From Fragilaria radians (taxonomy: Eukaryota > Bacillariophyta > Fragilariophyceae > Fragilariales > Fragilariaceae), in NCBI GenBank assembly GCA_900642245.1, contig CAAAJI010000014.1, positions 425,956 to 489,955 on the forward strand: DNA of 64,000 nt, read 5' to 3'. The notes beneath the pieces were generated by a model that was not told the DNA's origin, did no database searches, and worked only from the letters and a program-made list of their open reading frames with translations. The translations under genes and the position numbers were made by a program. Below are positions 32,537 through 43,990 of the stretch, piece by piece (positions within the stretch are counted from its first letter, which is position 1; each line of letters starts with the position of its first letter).

Positions 32537-32718
32537 TCTGAACTTTCTATGGTATCCGCATGGCAACGCATGTTGACTGGATAAAGCTTGCCACTGATTC
32601 TTCTTTTCCGTGGTTTCACTTAGTTCGTTTTTGTATAAACTTGATTCAGGTAATTAATTATACCTTAGGATGAAATAAATAGAGTGAAAATATCATTTTC
32701 GCAATTTTTTGTTTGCAA

Positions 32719-35160
32719 TTATAGCTTCTTCCTTATATTTTGTTTCCTTGATTTGGAAAGAAACACCTTCTTCTCGGGAGTTGAAAGAATCACAACATCT
32801 TCCGCCGAGAAATCGAACGATCCGTACTCGTCATTCTTAGTCCCTGATAATTTTCCGTTGCTTTGTGATGAGTTACTGACTTGGATAGGTGCACTTTTCC
32901 GACGACGAGAATTGGATCGAAACAATTCCCTAGATGGTGACTGGTCGGAATCCTCGACAATGTCATTCTTCAAACTTGTCCCTTTCAAGTCCTTGCTTTT
33001 CGATTTCGAAAGACCAATCTCCTTTTTCTTATCAACGCGAATTGACCTAGATGTCTGCTTACTCAATTTACCATTCGTGGCTTTCTTCTTGGTGTTTGAC
33101 TTGGAGTCTTCAAATTCGCTTTCAGCTTGAGAGCTTGAGCTTGAGTAACGTTCTTCAAATTCGATTTCTTCTTCATCTTTTGTAGTTGTTTTACGAATAT
33201 GCCTAACACGAGCCTTTACACCTTGTGAATTAGTCGGTGTTGGAAGATTAGTATTCTTTCGAGAGATACGCTTCTTCTGATGTCTTGTCGCTTCCTTCAA
33301 CGATGAATTTTGGGATGATGCTTCGTCGGTTTCATTTTGATTCTCGTCGTCATCATCCTCGCCATCATCAGAAAGAACGTAGGAGATTTTTTCCACAGTA
33401 CTTCTTTGCGAACGTCTATGTTGATCTGGGGGAGTGACAGTATCATCATCATGCTCCCTGAGAAAGTCTTCTTCCAACCGTTTCTTCCTAATTGTTGAAA
33501 CCTTTCGAATCTTAATGGGAATATTTCCAGGAAGGTTGTCATTTTTTCTCTTTCTAGTCTGGTCCTCGGTGTCATCGCCCGAATCTGTAAAACTGATAAC
33601 TTGAGCAGAATCCTTGTTCTCATTTGTCTTTGAATGCTCTCTCTTCAATTTGGCTTTCGACTTTACTACGCCCTTTTCAACCCTCTTGCTTGCTTTTCCG
33701 TTCTTCATCATCGCACTTGGACCTTTAACTTGACCTAGTTTATCCTTGGTATCAGAGTTCTGGGTTGGATTGTTGGTTTCTTCTCCGTCGTCTTTTGCTT
33801 GCAAACAGGTTGCTTTCGCTCTCTCCGATAATTTGGTAATTTTTTTCCTTTGAGTCGACAATTTTATCTCTGAATCTTGATTTAAGTTCTTGTTCTTTTT
33901 CGGAGGACTTGGGTCCTCATCGACGCTTGTTGAATTTTCGTCGTCATCGTCGCTGTTTTCATCGTCCTCGTCCTCTTCATCATCATCAAGAGCATAAGAC
34001 AATTTATTTTTCGGAGTTTTTCTCGAACTTCGTCTTTGAACTGATGCATTTTTCGTCGTTAGACTTTTGGAATTTATGTCATGATATGAATCGCTGTCGT
34101 CACTTTCTTCATCTACGGAATGGGTATTCTCAGGTGAGACACTTTGGGTTACACGTGAAATATTAAGGACTGGAGAACGACTTGTACTGGAAACTGCTCG
34201 CTTTGATTTATTTGTTTTCTTGCCGCCATCAATAGTTCGCTCTGATCCCCCGTAATGCCTAATGTCACCATTCACATATAAATGTTCCTCATGCTTCATC
34301 GCATTATCGTTCGCATTAGCACCTGGAGGTATTGTGAAGGTAGCCTTCCCAAAAAGAATAACCGACGATACGGCATCTTTGCATACAACTTCTCCTCGTT
34401 TCGGTTTAAAGGATAAGAACAAAAGACTTGAAGATGATTCCTTTACCTTATACCCTTGAAAAATTAAACTCCCACCATTTGGATGAGGAATGACCAGAGT
34501 CGGTGTATCTGTTGCAAGGCCCTCAATGCGTCCCAGGATTGTGCTCTTTGATGTTTTTGGTGAATCCTTTCGTGAATTTACATCATCCCCAATACTATCA
34601 ACATTTAAATTTTGAATTTCCTGATCAACCAACTTCGATTCACCATCTAGAAAGGACATGTCATTTCCACAAGTGTCTTCCGTTGTTATTGTATCTTTCG
34701 ACGCTTGAGGCAAAAGCGATAGAATTCCAGGAAGGATAATAATGTAACGCCCTCTTTGTTTGTTCGGGTTAGGAACTACGGAAGCATTACGAGATAACGA
34801 AATATCGGAACCTGAACACGCAAGGAGAGAAGGTCCTGGAGACAACCCGTTTTCTTTTGATAGTTCAAATGGGTCATCATATCCTTTTACATTTTTTTCC
34901 GGAATCGTACCTGACGCCGAGTATATCGGCCACCCCTCGTCTTTTCCGACAAAGTAATCGCTTTCACTGTCCTTCACTTTTTGGTTTTCCAAATCGTCGT
35001 TAAGAACATCTTTCTTCTCATCATCTTCCTCTTCGTAATCATCATCTTCTTCCTCATCCTCCTCCTCTTCCTTCTCCTCTTCCTTCTCTTCTACTTCTTC
35101 TTCTTCGTCTTCTTCCTCCTCCTCGTCTTCCCAAACTTTCGTATTACGCTTTTTCGGCAT
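32719..35160 (-). CDS. RHL1-like subunit of plant-type DNA topoisomerase VI complex
   Basis: 813 residues from the first ATG (35158-35160); the longer frame to 35238 starts with TTG. The protein opens with a Glu-rich stretch. At about residues 137-275 there is one ordered region: GRYIIILPGILSLLP, ILGRIEGLATDTPTLVIPHP, NGGSLIFQGYKVKESSSSLL, and a final VVCKDAVSSVILFG. This order and spacing match the core of plant RHL1 (RYLLxLPG...GxLxGLxTxxPxLYxxFPxGxLKLxG...MxCEDxFxxxIVF). RHL1 works with topoisomerase VI in endoreduplication. The rest is Ser/Lys/acidic and probably disordered, with two copies of an RRSxR...SYxLxDDxE-type block and basic KKR patches suitable for nuclear import and DNA binding. 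The identification is by eye and not from an alignment. Confidence 0.65.
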   Translation of the reverse strand: MPKKRNTKVWEDEEEEEDEEEEVEEKEEEKEEEEDEEEDDDYEEEDDEKKDVLNDDLENQKVKDSESDYFVGKDEGWPIYSASGTIPEKNVKGYDDPFELSKENGLSPGPSLLACSGSDISLSRNASVVPNPNKQRGRYIIILPGILSLLPQASKDTITTEDTCGNDMSFLDGESKLVDQEIQNLNVDSIGDDVNSRKDSPKTSKSTILGRIEGLATDTPTLVIPHPNGGSLIFQGYKVKESSSSLLFLSFKPKRGEVVCKDAVSSVILFGKATFTIPPGANANDNAMKHEEHLYVNGDIRHYGGSERTIDGGKKTNKSKRAVSSTSRSPVLNISRVTQSVSPENTHSVDEESDDSDSYHDINSKSLTTKNASVQRRSSRKTPKNKLSYALDDDEEDEDDENSDDDDENSTSVDEDPSPPKKNKNLNQDSEIKLSTQRKKITKLSERAKATCLQAKDDGEETNNPTQNSDTKDKLGQVKGPSAMMKNGKASKRVEKGVVKSKAKLKREHSKTNENKDSAQVISFTDSGDDTEDQTRKRKNDNLPGNIPIKIRKVSTIRKKRLEEDFLREHDDDTVTPPDQHRRSQRSTVEKISYVLSDDGEDDDDENQNETDEASSQNSSLKEATRHQKKRISRKNTNLPTPTNSQGVKARVRHIRKTTTKDEEEIEFEERYSSSSSQAESEFEDSKSNTKKKATNGKLSKQTSRSIRVDKKKEIGLSKSKSKDLKGTSLKNDIVEDSDQSPSRELFRSNSRRRKSAPIQVSNSSQSNGKLSGTKNDEYGSFDFSAEDVVILSTPEKKVFLSKSRKQNIRKKL

Positions 35161-35987
35161 GTCAGATCTTTGTGTGGTATTGGTGATGAGTACCGAGTAG
35201 AATTCCTGACATTTCAACTCAGTTGAATTTCGCGCCAATTTGAATTACATCCACGGTGGCAGGTTTTTACGTCGAAATGTTGACAAAATATACATTAATA
35301 CTTCCTTACATAGGTTAAACTTGCTACAAATTCTATTCAGCTAGTCGTTTCTCAGTCATTAGCTGTGATGTTTTCCACACTTGTGGTCATGCTATGGTGC
35401 ATCATAAATGTTTAGGTACTTTATTCCCAAGTGATATACTTATCCAGGAAATCTAGGGTAGACGTTTAAATTGAGAAATTATGCTATGTAAGAACTTTCA
35501 AGAATACATGTCCCTAAGCTTTTGGTTACTGAAAGTTTTGGTGAAAAAATGGTAACTATTCCTCGTGCACCAGGCACATGGAAAAAATAAGGTTCAAATG
35601 GGAATTTTGACAATAGAATGTAAGTGACAAAAACACAAAGGGAAAGATTGATATGGCAAGTTTCATGCATCATCATCTTATTTGTAGCGGGATTAAGCAA
35701 ACAGTTAGCTAAACAAAACTGTATACTCATGGCTTCAAATTCTAGCTTATTGCTAAGCAATTGCATACTATATTGTTTGAATCGAGTATGATATCAAGAA
35801 CAGCAGAATAAATGCTCAATGCTGAAAGCTATGGAACAAGCCACAAAAATCTGATGCATATTTTCTTTCTCAATTCCATTGGGGATTCCCGACAGGGAAC
35901 GGCAAACACAAATATTGGTAGTGCCACAGAATTAAGTACGAAATCTCAAAACCGAGTGGAGTACTGTCCCCATTTTTAGTTCTATAA
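35161..35987. promoter_or_regulatory. Divergent intergenic region
   Basis: About 830 bases between the RHL1-like gene (-) and the GT17-like gene (+), presumably containing both promoters. TTCTATAAATG directly precedes the GT17-like start. No other motif was recognised. Confidence 0.4.
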
Positions 35988-37418
35988 ATGCAACATAGAA
36001 TGAGAAAACCAAAAATTGTACTTTTTGTTGTTGGGGTGGTTTTTACTTACTTGTTTTATACCAGCATACGACTTGGTGGCGCGACTTCATTCTTACTTAT
36101 TTCACATGACGATGGAAGAATAAATGATGCGACTACATATGGTCACTTGAACATCCCGAAATACGAGATTAATGATCTCTATAGAAATGAGCACAAGAAA
36201 GTAGACAACGATGATGGGAATCAACGATGTGCGAGGTATGCGCTTAAGTTATTCAACAGTACAAAACCACGTAGGATATTTTTTGGTGCGACAATCGCCG
36301 ACGAGAATTGGGATGTCTTCCTTATTCATGCGATAGAAGCCTACGATATTTACCATGTGGTTGCTTTGGTCGAATCGAATACCACTTTTATGAATACACC
36401 TCGCGATCTTCGATTCTATAATAAGAACTCGGATGCATACAATTTACTTCTTTCGTCCGAACTCTTCGGACCAAATACTCAGATGTTTTTAGATCCTTGG
36501 TTGGTAGACTTTCCCGACTTTACTGGGTTGACTCGAGAATCAGAGCAGCGAAATGAAATCATAAAGCGTTGGAAAGAACAGGGCATGACACCTGATGATT
36601 TAGGGATTTTAAGCGACATTGATGAAGTGTTCTCGAGAGATTTCCTGCGAGCCGTACAGACATGTGACTTTCCCGAATTACGACCCAACCAAAGTTGTCA
36701 ACGTCCAAAGATTATCCCATCTTCCATTTTCTTTGAAGCAACTCCTTTATGTATTAAGAAGGAACCATGGTATCACCCTGATGTTATTTCAGGACAATGT
36801 ATTGAAGGTATTGGAGATCCCTCAGAACGCATGGTTCCGTTACGAGACCACCGTCGAAGGTATGGAGAGCGCCATCAATCATACGGCAAAAGAGATCCTA
36901 ATATGTATCCAAGATCAGTGCGAAAGCAAGGCAGATATCCACTTTTCAATGGACCTGATTTTCGAACTGTCAAGGCTGATAGGGGGTTGCGTTATAATCT
37001 AGTCAAGAAGTCTATTAACGGTGCAGAAGCAGTTCTTGGCGCTGCATACCATTTACACAATTGGTTTACAGATCTCAAGGTTCTTCGACACAAATACATG
37101 ACGTACGGACATCCCGATGCATCTGTAATGGAAAAAACATTGTCCCAAGTTTCTACTGATTTATACTTACTAGTTCGATGCATAAGAGAACTCGGCAATG
37201 ATGACAAAGTGAAGGATGATTGGGCAAAGTACTACGAACAAGGAAAACGAATGCAAGGTAATCGACCAATATTCTTTTTGAATACGACCTATATATCCCA
37301 GCGTCATGAATTAGTAAATGATATGATTCGCAAAGATGAAGCAGAATTTGGAACAAATTATGATAAAGATGGTCAATGGGTTGACGTTAAACTTTTTCCC
37401 TTGAAGAATGAAAAGTAA
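35988..37418 (+). CDS. GT17-like glycosyltransferase, type II membrane protein
   Basis: 476 residues, single exon. A signal anchor (IVLFVVGVVFTYLFYTSI) occupies about residues 10-28. The catalytic region contains RIFFGATIADENWD, then YHVVALVESNTTF, and the metal-binding DxD in LGILSDIDEVF (D210-I-D212). This order (start strand, VE-N/S-xTF, SDxDE) is characteristic of family GT17, whose animal member MGAT3 adds bisecting GlcNAc to N-glycans. Plants, fungi and algae have related proteins with unknown acceptors. Location is probably the Golgi. Several NxS/T sites lie after the anchor. The ATG at 35988 is followed by another at 36000; either is possible. Confidence 0.8.
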   Translation: MQHRMRKPKIVLFVVGVVFTYLFYTSIRLGGATSFLLISHDDGRINDATTYGHLNIPKYEINDLYRNEHKKVDNDDGNQRCARYALKLFNSTKPRRIFFGATIADENWDVFLIHAIEAYDIYHVVALVESNTTFMNTPRDLRFYNKNSDAYNLLLSSELFGPNTQMFLDPWLVDFPDFTGLTRESEQRNEIIKRWKEQGMTPDDLGILSDIDEVFSRDFLRAVQTCDFPELRPNQSCQRPKIIPSSIFFEATPLCIKKEPWYHPDVISGQCIEGIGDPSERMVPLRDHRRRYGERHQSYGKRDPNMYPRSVRKQGRYPLFNGPDFRTVKADRGLRYNLVKKSINGAEAVLGAAYHLHNWFTDLKVLRHKYMTYGHPDASVMEKTLSQVSTDLYLLVRCIRELGNDDKVKDDWAKYYEQGKRMQGNRPIFFLNTTYISQRHELVNDMIRKDEAEFGTNYDKDGQWVDVKLFPLKNEK

Positions 37419-37991
37419 TCTGACGCTAAAAAATCCTCCTTAAATTTCCAAAAGAACTCGCATCATCATTGTTGTCATTTATACATATACCAGCAAATTA
37501 TCATTTCTTTCTCATCGTTTAGGGTCCAATATCGTGCTATGTCGATAAAATGATAGAATACGACATTCCTCTTTGTTTCAATTTTTTTTTCTTCCTCTGC
37601 GGCCCGAGGGTTATCAGTATCGAGATTAGTTTACTACTTCTGAGATCATGAATGTTTCGGGACTGCAAGCTATTCTAAGCCATCTAGAGAGGGAGTTGAG
37701 GTAATTCAATTGAAAAGTCCTATATTTCTTATTTGGTCATGAAAATCGCATGTGCTAAGTAACTAAGGCCTTGATTCTTCAAGAGAACAAATACTTCTTT
37801 CCTAAGGAGGAATCTTCTGAGACAAAAAGGCAACTGTGAAAATACTGAAAGAATGCGATCTTAACAGGATCCATGGGAATTTATTCTATAGGACACATCA
37901 TGCAAATCCTTCACTCAACATAGGAGCTTGGAAGTACCAAATAGGAATCGCAATGCATTTGGAGATATCGCAGAAGAGAATCATTTACCTT
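37419..37991. other. Intergenic between convergent genes
   Basis: About 570 bases. A short ATG frame at about 37648 (MNVSGLQAILSHLEREL) runs into a GTAATT that could be a splice donor. No convincing second exon follows, so I do not call a gene. Confidence 0.35.
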
Positions 37992-38933
37992 CTATCGATT
38001 ATTATAAAACTCTTGGGCAAAAGGAGACAGATTTCTGTGAGAAGATGTATTCTTCTCTGTTGATTGCAGTGGGGGATTGCTTCGACAAAAGTCATTGAGG
38101 GATAATTGATTTCCATTGGGTGACAGGCGACCTGATAACGTTTTCATCCATCCACGTTGCGAGGGAGTTGGTGATAGCGTTCGAGCAGGTGAGATGTCTC
38201 TTTGTGTCCCCGATTGGTCTTTTACACTACTCTGAAGCTTTGTAGTCTGTAACAAGATAGCACGGTGTGCTGCAGCAGCACTAATACTTCCTGAGGATCT
38301 CATTTCCTCCTTCAACATACGAAATTCATCCGCTTCTACCATTAATTTTGATATCGTTTCCCATTTCTCGGAGCTTGCCTTTTGTGATGACAAATTGAAA
38401 AGATTTTCGCCTTTTGGGACGGAGCGCATTGGTGAGGAAGGAGAAGAAGCAGAACCACTAGGCGTTTTAATTCCACTCAAAACATTATGCTTCACTTTAC
38501 TCCATCGCACGGAAGCTAGGGGATCCCATACTGAATCCTTGTAATGATCCTTTGGATTAGACTGAGGAGGCTGGAACGGCGTTGCCTGTAGAGTCATATC
38601 ACTGTTGAATGTAAAATCTGAAAATGATTTAGAAAACTTTGTAAAGTTACTCTCACGGCGAAAATCATCATCACTCGCATCATCACTCGCATCATCACTC
38701 TCATCATCACTCTCGCCATTACTATCCATATAGGATGGATACCGAGAAATAGTACGATCCGAATTCGGAAACCTTTCCAGTAATCCACTTCCACTATCGT
38801 CTAACGATGGAATGACGATAACAGATCCTCTCCGATATAAAGTACGAGTCTTTTCTTCGACGATATCTCGTCGAGGGCGAAAGGGTTCCAATAGTTCATC
38901 ATCTGTGTCTTGATAATCAGCATTCCCGGCCAT
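37992..38933 (-). CDS. Acidic/Ser-rich protein of unknown function
   Basis: 313 residues from ATG 38931-38933 (context AATATGG); the extension to 38984 begins with TTG. I do not recognise the family. Visible features are an acidic N-terminus and RRGSVIVIPSLDD, followed by a tandem ESDDASDDASDD tract encoded by a 12-bp repeat. Next is a Phe/Ser-rich segment (FTKFSKSFSDFTFNSD). Then DPLASVRWSKVKHNVLSGIKTP and a mixed helix around EKWETISKLMVEADEFRML follow. The last hundred residues are Ser/Pro-rich. There is no signal peptide or membrane segment. It looks largely disordered with short conserved-looking motifs, as in regulatory or scaffold proteins. Confidence 0.65.
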   Translation of the reverse strand: MAGNADYQDTDDELLEPFRPRRDIVEEKTRTLYRRGSVIVIPSLDDSGSGLLERFPNSDRTISRYPSYMDSNGESDDESDDASDDASDDDFRRESNFTKFSKSFSDFTFNSDMTLQATPFQPPQSNPKDHYKDSVWDPLASVRWSKVKHNVLSGIKTPSGSASSPSSPMRSVPKGENLFNLSSQKASSEKWETISKLMVEADEFRMLKEEMRSSGSISAAAAHRAILLQTTKLQSSVKDQSGTQRDISPARTLSPTPSQRGWMKTLSGRLSPNGNQLSLNDFCRSNPPLQSTEKNTSSHRNLSPFAQEFYNNR

Positions 38934-41557
38934 ATTGACAATTTGAGGCACCACAAAGGGATAAATGGGTATATGATATTTCAAAATCGAAATAGTAGTT
39001 GAATAGGCACTCGTTTGATTCGGTCCTGTGATGCAATGACTACTTAGATTATCAGTACATACTCTACATCATAATGCTGCCGAAAGTTACTTTTCTAGTC
39101 CCGGTTAATGCCAAGAAATAATGACCATTCTAAGCTTCAGAACAAAAAAAAGGAAAGACAGACATCCAAGAATTCGACATTTGAAGTGTGGTTAAATCAA
39201 TCTTTTTTGTCCTTGCAGTTTGTACTTGACGTTAGGAACAAAATGATCGGTCCGAACATTGAGATGGTTCAATTGAAAACATCAATCAACGCCTTCCCTT
39301 AACCAACTAAATGAAAGCCTTTCTTTTAACTTTGAATCAAGTACTTTAGCATACAAATGCCTAGGGTTGTGTGTGCACATCGTAAAATGCCATAGAAAAG
39401 AATCATAAAAAAAATAATGTTTGCAGGTTTGTGTTGTCGCTATTGTGTATTAAGGTATTACAATTTTAATTCTAAACATTTAAAACTTAATATTCTCAAT
39501 GGTTTTCTTCATTTCATATGTGGCCTCTGATGCGGTGAAATTTAATTTTTGTTTGATTTGCTTGTGACATTATTTAGGACATGTGGAAATGGCGAAATAA
39601 AAGTGCGGGTTTCGCTTCTTAAACAATGTCTTTTTTGGTTTGTGCATGGATTGAATCGAGAATAATCCCTTTGAATATACGTACTTGGTTGAATTTCTTG
39701 TCAAATCAATAATTATCCTTGAGTGGCCTGCAGAGCAGGATGGTAAGGACTAAGCATGTTGAAATACAAATTAGGAATATGTTAGATAGATATTTCTGAT
39801 AAGAAACAGTTGATCAGCCGCTTTGAAGTTGAGCAAAGGTGCTTCAACTTGGTTGCAAAAACAATCGAACATGTAATCATAACTTAAGTCACTTAGATTT
39901 AGCCATTGCAATGCCCTATTATGACAGAATTACTCAATTCGGGTCTCAGCAGCTGCACTGAATATACAAAACTACCGAAAGAGCATTCGAACTTTTATTG
40001 GTCTTCGGAATTCAAAAAATAATCACATTCATTATTATCCAGATGCACCATAATGAATCCTAGTATAATTGGAGATTGATATTTCTTTCATTTTATTTCA
40101 TTTTGTTGCTTTCCTTCCATATTGTAATGGTTTGTTCCTGAAGTATCTTTCCAGACTTTGGATGAATTCCCTTTGTTCTAAAGGCTTTATTCAAATCATC
40201 AATTTCTGTTCTAATAATCAGGACATCAACAATGACAATGTAATCCTCCAAATAAAGAGAAATTAAGCATTTTTAATCAATTCTTGTTCCTTAATGAAGG
40301 CCCCAACGCAAGTATGGCATCGTCTTATATTTAAGACTAGTGAAATGGTTTTCAACAAGCCAATACATAAATATTCGCAATACGTCTTTCTTTATGTAAA
40401 TTACAACATAGGTCAACCTTCATCAAACCTCCTTCGCCGAATTCTTTGACTACTTGTGAATACTAGCATTTCTATCAATTTTCATCGTTATAAGGAAAGA
40501 CATTTTAGAATTTTGCTGCTGCCTATTTTTTCCTATCCATGGCTACTATTTCCTATCTAAGTGATACTTCTCGATAGTCCCTATGGGTGGCACTGTCATG
40601 AAACGTCATGGACCAGCGTTCTCACTTCTTTTCTATTCATGAAAAAGTAGATATGTTGATTTTGAAATCCATATTTTAATTTTCCTGAGAGAGGCGTTTA
40701 CAATCCTGTTAAGATCCTAAATTCTTGATGGATGGTTGTGATAAGGAACAGTTGCTTAGCCGCATTGAACTTGAACTAAACGGCTAAAATTTGCTTTGGA
40801 ATCCTAAAATTAAATTATGTGTCCCTATTCTCAATGCTCAATACAAGAAAAATGAAATTTGCAAGTTTTCATCCAAGTAGATAAGTTTCCAATTTGTTCC
40901 ATAGTGTTGCTTCTGTTCTCAAGTTAAATTGTACCTGGATTCTATGGTTTTTTTTTCATTTGCCTTCCGTTTGCTTAAGAAACAGTGTATTTGCTGTCAT
41001 TCATGGACAACATTTTTCTAAATCATGATATAATATAGCTTTCCTGAGAGTGGGGTTCGCGTATGTCATGATTGATTTAAGTCATTGAAATGTGAGTAAA
41101 CCATTCGAGCTGACAACAAAAAATGTATGCACTCGTATTGAGTACCTGCTGTGTCGCAAAGGCATTGAACCGAGCTTTCTTTTGTGAATGATTATCTGTC
41201 CCATGCAATCAAGATTAGATTAGATGCCGTCCAAGCGTAGTGAAATGATGATGCTGTAGAGGATTTCTGGAATTGTAGGCGTTTTTTCTTTAGAATGAAC
41301 ATTGGTTTCAGGGTTTTCTACGTGAATGTTGTACCATGATTAGATTTTTTTCTTCCTCAGTATTACTGGGAATCTTGGGGAATCTTATGGTAAATCCTTG
41401 GTGCTCGGGCTACGTTGCACTTTCGCAGTATGCTACTGCATGATGTTGGTGTGATTAAGCACGATATCTCAAAACATTGTCACCAACCTTCAGGTGATCA
41501 CTCTTCATATACTTTCGCTCTGCTATATATTAAGTGAAATAAATTAATTCCTTCTCA
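38934..41557. other. Long intergenic region, weak retroelement traces
   Basis: About 2.6 kb. On the minus strand near 40110-40250, YIVIVDVLIIRTEIDDLNKAF weakly resembles the copia RT YVDD box region, but nothing flanking supports it. Segments near 39800 and 40745 share a GATAAGAAACAGTTG...CAGCCGCTTTGAA-like word and may be copies of an old repeat. Confidence 0.3.
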
Positions 41558-43990
41558 ATGAAATTTGGACAGCATTTATTGGAGAACATTGCACCCGAAT
41601 ACGGCCTTGACGCCTATTTGGAATATGATCGCTTGGATCGCATAATCCGAGAGCTATCAAAGGCTGCTCCATCAAGGTATGCCATTACTGATATTGAGTT
41701 GCGAAATTTGAAGGACACTTTCTCGTTAGAACATTATATATTCTTACTCTGCTTTCAATTAGCGTGGATTTGACCAATCGACAGGTTTCACTCTCGATGC
41801 CTCCTCCAACCAATGCTCGTGGAGTATTCAACAAGGATCAAGAGGCAGATGTAACAGAAGAGATGTTTCTCAAAACTATGGATGACCAGATGTTTAAGGT
41901 TGAAAAATTTACCTTGGAACAAGTTACTCTACTTCGAAACAAGTTGAAAGTGGTCGAAAAAGCTGTCGATCAACCCGCAGACATTGAATCGCTTGCCATT
42001 GAAACAGATGAAATTGCGGAAGACTTTTTGCGCTTAGAAAAATATGTCAACATCAATTTCATGGGATTTCACAAAATTCTCAAAAAGCATGACAAACATG
42101 TGTCAGCCAATCCCGTCAAAGCGTTTTATGTTGCACGTATGCACGGACAAGCATGGGTTCGTGGAGATTATTCAGATGTCGTCGTACGGCTTTCTAGTAT
42201 CTATTCCACTCTCCGAAATGACAGACCCTTACAAGAGACCGAAGACGCATCGCAGTCCTTTCTAAGGTCTACCACCAAATATTGGGTTAAGGTTGAAGAC
42301 GTTTCCAGGGTCAAGTATGCGATACTTCGTCACTTGCCTGTTTTTCTGCAAAAGACATCTACAGGAGAGTCAGACTCACAAATGACTAACAGGTGGGTGA
42401 AATTTCTGTCATTCGATGAAATATTTGATTAATAAAACTCAACTCTTGTCGTGCCTATTCACATAATATATTTAGTGTTTATCTGGATAACGATCAATTG
42501 GAACTCTACCACGGTCGTTTGGACAAATCTCCTGGAGCAATCGCGTTACGCTTGCGTTGGTATGGAGCAGGTGACCCAAAAGTAGTGTTTTGTGAGCGAA
42601 AGACTCACCGGGAAAAATGGACTGGTGAAATTTCTGTTAAGGAGCGATTCACTGTGAGTCTCATTATATACTTTTTTCTGGCAATCAACTGCTGTTGCAA
42701 AATGTTTTCTAACCTACTCTGCTCATTAAGATTGATGAGTCTGAAGTTCAGGCTGTAATGACAAACGCTTTTCCTATTGAGGACAAGAAGAATAACATGA
42801 TCGAAAATGGAAAGTCTCAGCAAGAGGCTGATGAATGGGAAACTCTTGTCCGTGAATGCACTCAAGTCATTAGTTCAAAGCAATTAGTCCCCACAATGCG
42901 AACCCAGTACATGCGAACTGCGTTTCAAATCCCATTCGATGCTACTGTACGGATAAGTTTGGATACTAATTTATGTATGATATCAGAACGCGGATATGAT
43001 TTAGATAACATGAAAAATTGGCATCGTGATCCATCAGAATCTCTTGCCCGGAATGAGATAACACGCTTTCCACATGCTGTTTTGGAAGTGAAATTAGAAC
43101 TCAAGGGTGAAAATATGACTCCACCAAAGTGGGTGACGGATTTGCAAAATAGTGGTATGCTGTACGAAGTCCATAAGTTCTCTAAATTTATTCATGGCTG
43201 TGCTGTCTTACTTCCTGAAGATGTCCGCTCTGTTCCGTATTGGGTAGATGATGCAAGTATCCGAGACTCTATCGTCGCCTCTGGTGGTGGACGTATCCTT
43301 GTGGACGAAGTAGATGGTGCAGGTCCGGGGGCCACACAGGTCTATACTCATCTACTTCCGTTTGGTAATACTACGGAAAACAGAAAGGACACTGCCTTAG
43401 GACGCACTTCAAATTCGAAAGTGGTGAGCGACGGTTATTTGCTTCCTGAAAAAGCCGGAAACTATGGTGTGAATTTTTACAATGATGACGATATTGAGGA
43501 CGTTGACATGTTGAGAGCCACAACAGATGATGAATGCTTTGGTGACGACACGTGCATCGGATGGGCTTTTCCATTTTGCTCGCGAAATAACTTATTTACA
43601 GAGACTGTGCTCGCCCCCACATCCGTTCAAAAGATTGAACCTAAGGTCTTTTTTGCCAATGAACGAACATTTCTTCACTGGTTACATCATGGAATCATTT
43701 TAGCTTCCGTTGCGTCAGGGATTCTGGCGTTTTCGAAGGAAGGTGAGGAACAACTTTGGGCACACTGGTATGCAATGAGCATATTAGCACTAGCGTTAGC
43801 ATTTTGTATGTACGCACTCCACATCTTCCTGTGGCGTGCGGAGAGGATTAAAACCCGTATCCCAGGTCGTTGGGATGACCCTCGTGGCCCTCTGATTTTG
43901 GGGGGTGCACTGGCTATTGTTTTGTTCATAAATTTCGTAGTGAAGCTGTATTATATTGCCACAACAAATTACAGCGAGGGTGAATTGTAA
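41558..43990 (+). CDS. VTC4: VTC4-type polyphosphate polymerase (SPX-VTC-VTC1 domains), four exons
   Basis: Exons are 41558-41676, 41763-42392, 42476-42653 and 42731-43990, giving 728 residues; introns are 86, 83 and 77 nt. VTC4 makes polyphosphate from ATP and moves it into acidocalcisome- or vacuole-type compartments. The N-terminal SPX domain starts MKFGQHLLENIAPEYG and contains FMGFHKILKKHDKH, part of the basic surface that senses inositol pyrophosphates. The catalytic tunnel domain begins at SVYLDNDQLELYHGRL and includes ALRLRWYG and AVLEVKLEL, where Arg and Lys bind phosphate. After an acidic loop, three membrane spans (about residues 630-725) form the VTC1 unit. Joins were chosen to keep frame; acceptor 41761-41762 is used because the later AG at 41783-41784 breaks it. 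All domains look intact. Confidence 0.93.

Noticed and set aside
37648..38063. Possible two-exon small gene (MNVSGLQAILSHLEREL then a GTAATT donor)
   Set aside because: No acceptor gives a convincing continuation, and the later frame overlaps the 3' end of the acidic protein gene.
40110..40250. Minus-strand YIVIVDVLIIRTEIDDL resembling a copia RT YVDD box
   Set aside because: Only one motif, with DV in place of DD and no RT, RNase H or integrase traces around it.
39780..40800. Similar words near 39800 and 40745 (GATAAGAAACAGTTG-type)
   Set aside because: Too diverged and short to define a repeat without alignment.
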